Assembly (NCBI GenBank): GCA_049239925.1
Contig: JBMLTO010000016.1
Span: 1-19,283, forward strand
Source: Legionella_A sp049239925
GTDB taxonomy: Bacteria > Pseudomonadota > Gammaproteobacteria > Legionellales > Legionellaceae
Reading direction: 5' to 3'
Length of the DNA: 19,283 nt
Positions within the stretch are counted from its first letter, which is position 1, and each line of letters begins with the position of its first letter. Position numbers and translations under genes: made by a program. Below, piece by piece: positions 15,390-19,283 of this stretch. Under the pieces are notes generated by a model that was not told the DNA's origin, searched no databases, and worked only from the letters and a program-made list of their open reading frames with translations.

Positions 15390-15950
15390 ATGGTTGTAAT
15401 GACCAAATTTACTTTATCCGATGAAGATAGGGCTTTGTTTCGACAGATGATGTCCGTCGTTAAGCCCTTAAAAAAATCTAAATCTATTGCTCACCAACCG
15501 CCTTCATCGTCATTAATGATAGCTTCTAAAAAAACAAGCATCGAAATGGTCATTGAACAATCCTCTTTTCACTTGAGTGATACTTACCATCCATTGGTTG
15601 CAGCAGAAGATATTTTAGTATTTGGCGACCATCATATATCTACTAAACGACTTCGCGAACTGAAACAAGGCAAGATTCCTTGGCAAAGCCGGATTGATCT
15701 ACATGGTCTAACTCTCGATCAAGCAAAACAAACTTTGTGTGATTTTATTCGTCAGCAGTTTTTGAAGCAAAATAGATGTGTCTTAGTCATTCATGGCAAA
15801 GGAGGACAACATGGAGAGGCTCCTATTTTGAAAAATCGTATCAATGCTTGGTTACGACAACTCTCAGAAATATTGGCATTTCATAGTGCCCTAGCAAAAG
15901 ATGGCGGCAGTGGGGCATTATACGTCTTAATTAAAAAACAACGCTCATAG
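15390..15950 (+). CDS. Smr-domain endonuclease, SmrA/YdaL-like
   Basis: Smr domains are nucleases related to the C-terminus of MutS2; SmrB in E. coli cuts mRNA between collided ribosomes. This 186-residue protein has a poorly conserved basic N-terminus and a C-terminal Smr domain (about 104-184) with the signatures IDLHGLTLDQAK and VIHGKGG, then LKNRINAWLRQ and GGSGALYVLIKK. The HGKG form and the GGSGA ending look more like stand-alone SmrA/YdaL than SmrB, so I give no symbol. Two in-frame ATG codons (15390, 15399) are near the start, with no ribosome site to decide between them. It has its own candidate -10 at 15361 and no same-strand partner close by. Confidence 0.85.
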   Translation: MVVMTKFTLSDEDRALFRQMMSVVKPLKKSKSIAHQPPSSSLMIASKKTSIEMVIEQSSFHLSDTYHPLVAAEDILVFGDHHISTKRLRELKQGKIPWQSRIDLHGLTLDQAKQTLCDFIRQQFLKQNRCVLVIHGKGGQHGEAPILKNRINAWLRQLSEILAFHSALAKDGGSGALYVLIKKQRS

Positions 15951-16068
15951 GTTCTCAACTATTAGGGCGTTTCAAATGCCATATCGCCTATACGAAATAC
16001 TTGTAATTAAGATTGAATTTCTAACGATAAAGCCTTAACATCTGTTCTAAAATTTGTGGTGTATGACC

Positions 16069-16710
16069 ATGAGCAAACAAGCAATTATTATCGGAATATC
16101 TGGTCCTTCGGCCTCTGGAAAAAGCTTACTCGCTAATACGATTGTTAACGAACTTGGATCGGACCAAGTCGTGGTTATTTCTGAGGATTCCTATTATAAG
16201 GATAACAGTCATCTATCTTTTGCCGATCGTGAAAATATTAATTATGATCATCCTGACTCGTTCGACCATGCCTTGTTATATGAGCACTTAAAACGTTTAC
16301 AGCAAGGTGAATCAGTTGATATACCCATTTACTCTTACTCAGAACATATACGATTAGCACAAACAAGAACAATTGGCAAACATGCAATCATCGTATTGGA
16401 AGGTATTTTATTATTTACTGATCGAGCACTGCGCGAAATAATGGATATTCGTATCTTCATGTCAGCCCCTTTAGATGTATGCCTTAGCCGCAGACTAATG
16501 CGAGATGTTGTCGAGCGCCATCGATCGTTTGAATCAGTCCTTCATCAATACGAAACAACCGTCAGACCCATGTACTTACAATTTATAGAACCTTCAAGCC
16601 GTTATGCTGACTTGATAGTTCCAAGGGGAGGCGAAAATCGTATTGCAATCGATATGATACAAGCAAAAATGCGAGAGTTACTCGCCAACCACACCAAAAA
16701 ATCAAAGTAA
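16069..16710 (+). CDS. udk: Uridine kinase
   Basis: Udk phosphorylates uridine and cytidine to their 5'-monophosphates in pyrimidine salvage. The P-loop GPSASGKS lies at residues 12-19, followed by SEDSYYKD and the nucleoside-binding YDHPDSFDHALL segment. The frame can be extended to TTG at 16054 or ATG at 16063, but the ATG at 16069 gives MSKQAIIIGISG and 213 residues, exactly the E. coli length, with GGTG about eight bases upstream. fabI follows on the same strand after 83 bases; co-transcription is possible but not clear. Confidence 0.94.
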   Translation: MSKQAIIIGISGPSASGKSLLANTIVNELGSDQVVVISEDSYYKDNSHLSFADRENINYDHPDSFDHALLYEHLKRLQQGESVDIPIYSYSEHIRLAQTRTIGKHAIIVLEGILLFTDRALREIMDIRIFMSAPLDVCLSRRLMRDVVERHRSFESVLHQYETTVRPMYLQFIEPSSRYADLIVPRGGENRIAIDMIQAKMRELLANHTKKSK

Positions 16711-16793
16711 GTTAACATAATTTGTTTGACTTTATTCAATAAAAAAACGATGAGTCATGTTAGCTTTCTAAAGTTACTGTATAGGAGATTGAT

Positions 16794-17582
16794 ATGGGTT
16801 TTTTAAACGGTAAAAAGGCACTAATTGTTGGCTTGGCTAGCAATCGCTCGATCGCCTATGGTATTGCAAAAGCCCTGCACGAACAAGGAGCGGAGCTTGC
16901 CTTCACCTATCAAAATGAAAAATTACGAGAACGTGTTGAGCGTATGGCAGCAGAATTTAATTCGACATTAACTTTTGCTTGTGATGTTAGTAGTGATCAA
17001 GCTATAGAAAGTGTTTTTACGCAATTAGGTCGTCAATGGCAACAGCTAGATATTCTCATCCACTCAGTAGCTTTTGCTCCTGCTGATCAGATTGGCGGAG
17101 ATTTTATTCAAAACAGTACACGAGAAGGTTTCCAGATCGCACACGACATTAGTGCTTACAGCTTAGTTGGCTTAGCTAAGGCGGCATTACCACTTATGGA
17201 ACAAAGTCAGGGTGCCATTTTGACGCTAAGTTACTATGGCGCAGAAAAAGCAGTACCAAATTATAATGTTATGGGAATAGCTAAAGCTAGTCTTGAAGCA
17301 ACTGTACGCTACTTGGCTGCTAGCATTGGTCCTAAAAATATACGCGTCAATGCAATTTCTGCTGGTCCGATTAAAACATTAGCGGCCTCTGGCATTAAAG
17401 ACTTTAAAAAGATTCAAAGTGTATATGCCAGCCTGACTCCACTAAAACGCAACGTCACCACCGATGAGGTTGGAAACACAGCCGCTTTTCTTTGTTCAAG
17501 CCTAGCATCAGGTATTACTGGTGAAATAGTTCATGTTGACGCCGGTTACCATGCCGTAGCCTCCATGGCTGATTTAACATGA
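16794..17582 (+). CDS. fabI: Enoyl-[acyl-carrier-protein] reductase (NADH) FabI
   Basis: FabI reduces trans-2-enoyl-ACP in the last step of each fatty-acid elongation cycle. It is a 262-residue short-chain dehydrogenase, the same length as E. coli FabI. The N-terminal Rossmann motif is IVGLASNRSIAYGIA, and the active site has Y157 and K164 in YNVMGIAKAS, the Tyr-x6-Lys spacing of FabI. It is the usual target of triclosan and isoniazid-type inhibitors. AGGAG lies six bases before the ATG, a strong ribosome site. Followed by a gene-free stretch with a palindrome (17683-17719) before the convergent membrane-protein gene. Confidence 0.97.
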   Translation: MGFLNGKKALIVGLASNRSIAYGIAKALHEQGAELAFTYQNEKLRERVERMAAEFNSTLTFACDVSSDQAIESVFTQLGRQWQQLDILIHSVAFAPADQIGGDFIQNSTREGFQIAHDISAYSLVGLAKAALPLMEQSQGAILTLSYYGAEKAVPNYNVMGIAKASLEATVRYLAASIGPKNIRVNAISAGPIKTLAASGIKDFKKIQSVYASLTPLKRNVTTDEVGNTAAFLCSSLASGITGEIVHVDAGYHAVASMADLT

Positions 17583-17682
17583 TAACGCGTTATTGAATAG
17601 ATTGTACTAGTAACCCGTTTCCAGACAACGTCGCTCAATCTTTTTAGATCGGCCTACCGCTTCACTAAGTTAATTTTTAATC

Positions 17683-17719
17683 CATATGCTAGGGCTCAGG
17701 CCTTATACCCTAGCATATG
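17683..17719. repeat. Perfect 12-bp inverted repeat between convergent genes
   Basis: CATATGCTAGGG (17683-17694) and CCCTAGCATATG (17708-17719) pair perfectly around a 13-nt loop. Seven A follow on the plus strand (17720-17726), and TTTTTAAT precedes the left arm. Neither strand has a T-tract after the stem, so it is not a classical terminator, although its position between fabI and the opposing gene suggests an end-of-transcript role or an RNA-stabilising stem. Confidence 0.6.
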
Positions 17720-17748
17720 AAAAAAACTAGAGAGCCGCTAAATAACCT

Positions 17749-18834
17749 TCATCGTAAATTGAACGCTGCCTCTACCGACTGAGCTTGTTGTTGAGGAGGA
17801 TATCTATAAAATTGCGGTTGATAGTTATTATCATGCTGCTGATATTGGATTGGAATTTGCTCTTCTAGGGTTAAGTCCAATACAAGTTCTTTTTTAATAA
17901 CAACCTGGCTTAACTCGCCATTGCGAATAGCCCGCACAGCTCGCAAACATTCTTGCTGATATTCCGTACGATTAAAAAAACTAGGCAACTGCCCACCAAT
18001 CTCTGCACGTAGGGCTATAATTGCTAGCTTTGCCTTCAGCGGATCGATATTTAGCTGTCTTAATTTAGTCTCTTCTTGATTCGTTATAGTAAAACGAAAG
18101 GGATCAGCAGGATCAAGAGCGGATGAATGAGCCAAGGGGATAATCATATTTTGAATACTATTTGTTATATAAGTCCCCATCGCTGTAAATATAAAAAATA
18201 AAGATGTTGCCGACAAAATAATTAGCGGTACCGGATTAGCAGTAAAGCCAAGACTCAAACTAGCAACTAGCAACGTTAGCACCACTATAAATGCAATGGG
18301 ATAAGCACTTGTATAAGCGATAGTTGCTAAAGCTAACAATGTTAATGCTGCCTGAACCAAGCCCTCAGCGTACCAGATTCGCTCAACAGCATTAGATATC
18401 TCATTAAATAGGTAATATGCAGCATAAATAACGAAATAAAATCCAAAAGTAGCAAAAACTAATCCCATATGTATCATCAAATCATCTTGATTGTTTGTCT
18501 TATCATGAAATTCTTTGATAGCCTCACAATGATCTTCAATTGGGTTAATATGGCCAGCCTGCATTAGGTTATTGTTAGCGGCAAAGGCGTATGAGGGCCT
18601 TCTGATATTAGCAAAGGCAGTCATCAAAGCATCAATCACTGCACAAATCTTTTGACGTTCACCCCATGAATAATCTGAAAAACTTCCAAACGGTGAGAAC
18701 ACCTGTTGTAACATATCTTCTTTGATTTGCTCATGACTCATTCCTGGTATATTTCTCTGATACTCCACATATTGATTAACCAGCCTAAAATATAGTTCTC
18801 TCAAATCAAAATCTGTAAGTTTTTTATTTAACAT
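17749..18834 (-). CDS. Hypothetical four-helix membrane protein
   Basis: I do not recognise a characterised family. The 361-residue protein has a soluble, helical N-terminus (1-118) and a block of about four membrane helices (roughly 120-143, 160-175, 179-198, 202-224). A soluble C-terminal region follows (225-330), ending in a Gln/Tyr/Pro-rich tail. There is no N-terminal signal peptide. The ATG at 18834 has AGGGG several bases upstream, and a promoter is likely at 18865-18892. It is a single-gene unit beside a repeat and convergent with fabI. The soluble-plus-helical-block layout fits membrane-targeted effectors of intracellular bacteria, but also ordinary inner-membrane proteins; nothing in the sequence decides. 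Confidence 0.7.
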   Translation of the reverse strand: MLNKKLTDFDLRELYFRLVNQYVEYQRNIPGMSHEQIKEDMLQQVFSPFGSFSDYSWGERQKICAVIDALMTAFANIRRPSYAFAANNNLMQAGHINPIEDHCEAIKEFHDKTNNQDDLMIHMGLVFATFGFYFVIYAAYYLFNEISNAVERIWYAEGLVQAALTLLALATIAYTSAYPIAFIVVLTLLVASLSLGFTANPVPLIILSATSLFFIFTAMGTYITNSIQNMIIPLAHSSALDPADPFRFTITNQEETKLRQLNIDPLKAKLAIIALRAEIGGQLPSFFNRTEYQQECLRAVRAIRNGELSQVVIKKELVLDLTLEEQIPIQYQQHDNNYQPQFYRYPPQQQAQSVEAAFNLR

Positions 18835-18864
18835 GCATCACCCCTGTAGGTTTTTTTTAGATCA

Positions 18865-18892
18865 ATTGTACAACAAAAAAAACAAAATACAA
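18865..18892 (-). promoter_or_regulatory. Candidate sigma-70 promoter of the four-helix membrane protein gene
   Basis: On the minus strand a -35 TTGTAT (18887-18892) and a -10 TACAAT (18865-18870) are 16 bases apart. The start would lie about 25 bases before the ATG at 18834. The spacer is unusually T-rich. Confidence 0.5.
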
Positions 18893-18944
18893 TATTAAAT
18901 TACTTTTAGATCTTGATTGGCTCATACATTAAACGGAATGATCG

Positions 18945-19014
18945 CTATAGAGTAGAGCTACGTCCTTCGTTAGTTGTTCGCAGCCCCCTTGTTAGAACCC
19001 GGCGTGCCCTATTA
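18945..19014. repeat. 70-bp dispersed inverted repeat, right copy
   Basis: It is the reverse complement of 1-70, with four differences (at copy positions 16, 20, 27 and 46). The sequence ends in ggcgtgccctatta; GTGCC (19004-19008) and GGCAC (19016-19020) then form a small stem just beyond the repeat edge. The copy lies upstream of the membrane protein gene. Confidence 0.85.
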
Positions 19015-19283
19015 AGGCACAGGGATCAAGATAAATACATTCACAGTTCACTTATACTTTAGAAAAGCTTGTGGTAGATTTTCGACCGAGGAAACTTAAT
19101 CAGCTCCAAGTACATCTGAAACTGCCCCCCAAGTGAATATCTTTCGCTGACTGCGTCGGTAGCCACTTGAATAATACAGGACTTACGAAAAACTCATCAC
19201 AACAGATGGATTTTGTAACTCACTATATAAGAAAATATCAGGGATACCAAATCAGTTAAAACCGGTTTTAGTATGAATGAAAA
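19015..19283. other. Gene-free end of the window with a structured stretch
   Basis: I see no coding region. At 19130-19169 the bases can form a hairpin: CAAGTG (19130-19135) pairs with CACTTG (19164-19169), and GCTGAC/GTC...AGC pairs inside it. Just past it, tacaggacttacgaaaaa (19175-19192) resembles some insertion-sequence ends, a memory-based impression only. Nothing else can be supported. Confidence 0.35.

Noticed and set aside
17683..17726. Intrinsic terminator for fabI
   Set aside because: The stem is strong but followed by A's, not T's, on the plus strand and by no T-tract on the minus strand.
1..19283. CRISPR array, rRNA or prophage genes
   Set aside because: No regularly spaced direct repeats, rRNA segments or phage genes were seen.

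Overview
The window looks like chromosomal DNA of an AT-leaning gammaproteobacterium, most likely from the Legionellales (Legionella/Coxiella/Rickettsiella side). The housekeeping genes and their order are gammaproteobacterial: rluC divergent from rne, pgsA followed by tRNA-Gly, tRNA-Cys and tRNA-Leu as in the E. coli pgsA-glyW-cysT-leuZ cluster, yoaA next to tsaB, and prmB-aroC-asd. The ankyrin protein and the four-helix membrane protein have an effector-like look that fits a host-associated lineage. The lineage call is inference from gene content; no rRNA or other decisive marker is present.

Layout. Positions 1-70 are one copy of a 70-bp repeat whose inverted copy lies at 18945-19014. A minus-strand operon follows: fdxA, yoaA, tsaB and a ycaR-like gene (3497 down to 330), tightly packed with two overlaps. 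Next, also on the minus strand, come rluC, a HAD phosphatase gene, pgsA and three tRNA genes (6498 down to 3753), with an intrinsic terminator between tRNA-Gly and tRNA-Cys. An 896-bp gap separates rluC from the divergent rne gene. It holds two tandem hairpins just upstream of rne that are candidates for RNase E autoregulation. After rne comes a palindromic repeat element of about 160 bp.

The second minus-strand block (14484 down to 9643) is prmB-aroC-asd, extended by two accessory genes: a small hydrophilic protein and an ankyrin protein. The ankyrin protein's C-terminal half shows residues that could form a circularly permuted papain-like active site. The plus-strand genes are a six-cysteine secreted protein, an Smr-domain endonuclease, uridine kinase (udk) and enoyl-ACP reductase (fabI). 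The last gene, on the minus strand, encodes an unrecognised four-helix membrane protein with its own candidate promoter. The final 270 bp carry hairpins and no gene.

The core functions are tRNA modification (tsaB), RNA processing and pseudouridylation (rne, rluC), DNA repair (yoaA), phospholipid synthesis (pgsA), aromatic and lysine/methionine/threonine precursors (aroC, asd), nucleotide salvage (udk) and fatty-acid elongation (fabI). The least ordinary items are the ankyrin/putative-protease gene inside a biosynthetic operon, the structured rne leader, and the two inverted-repeat families.
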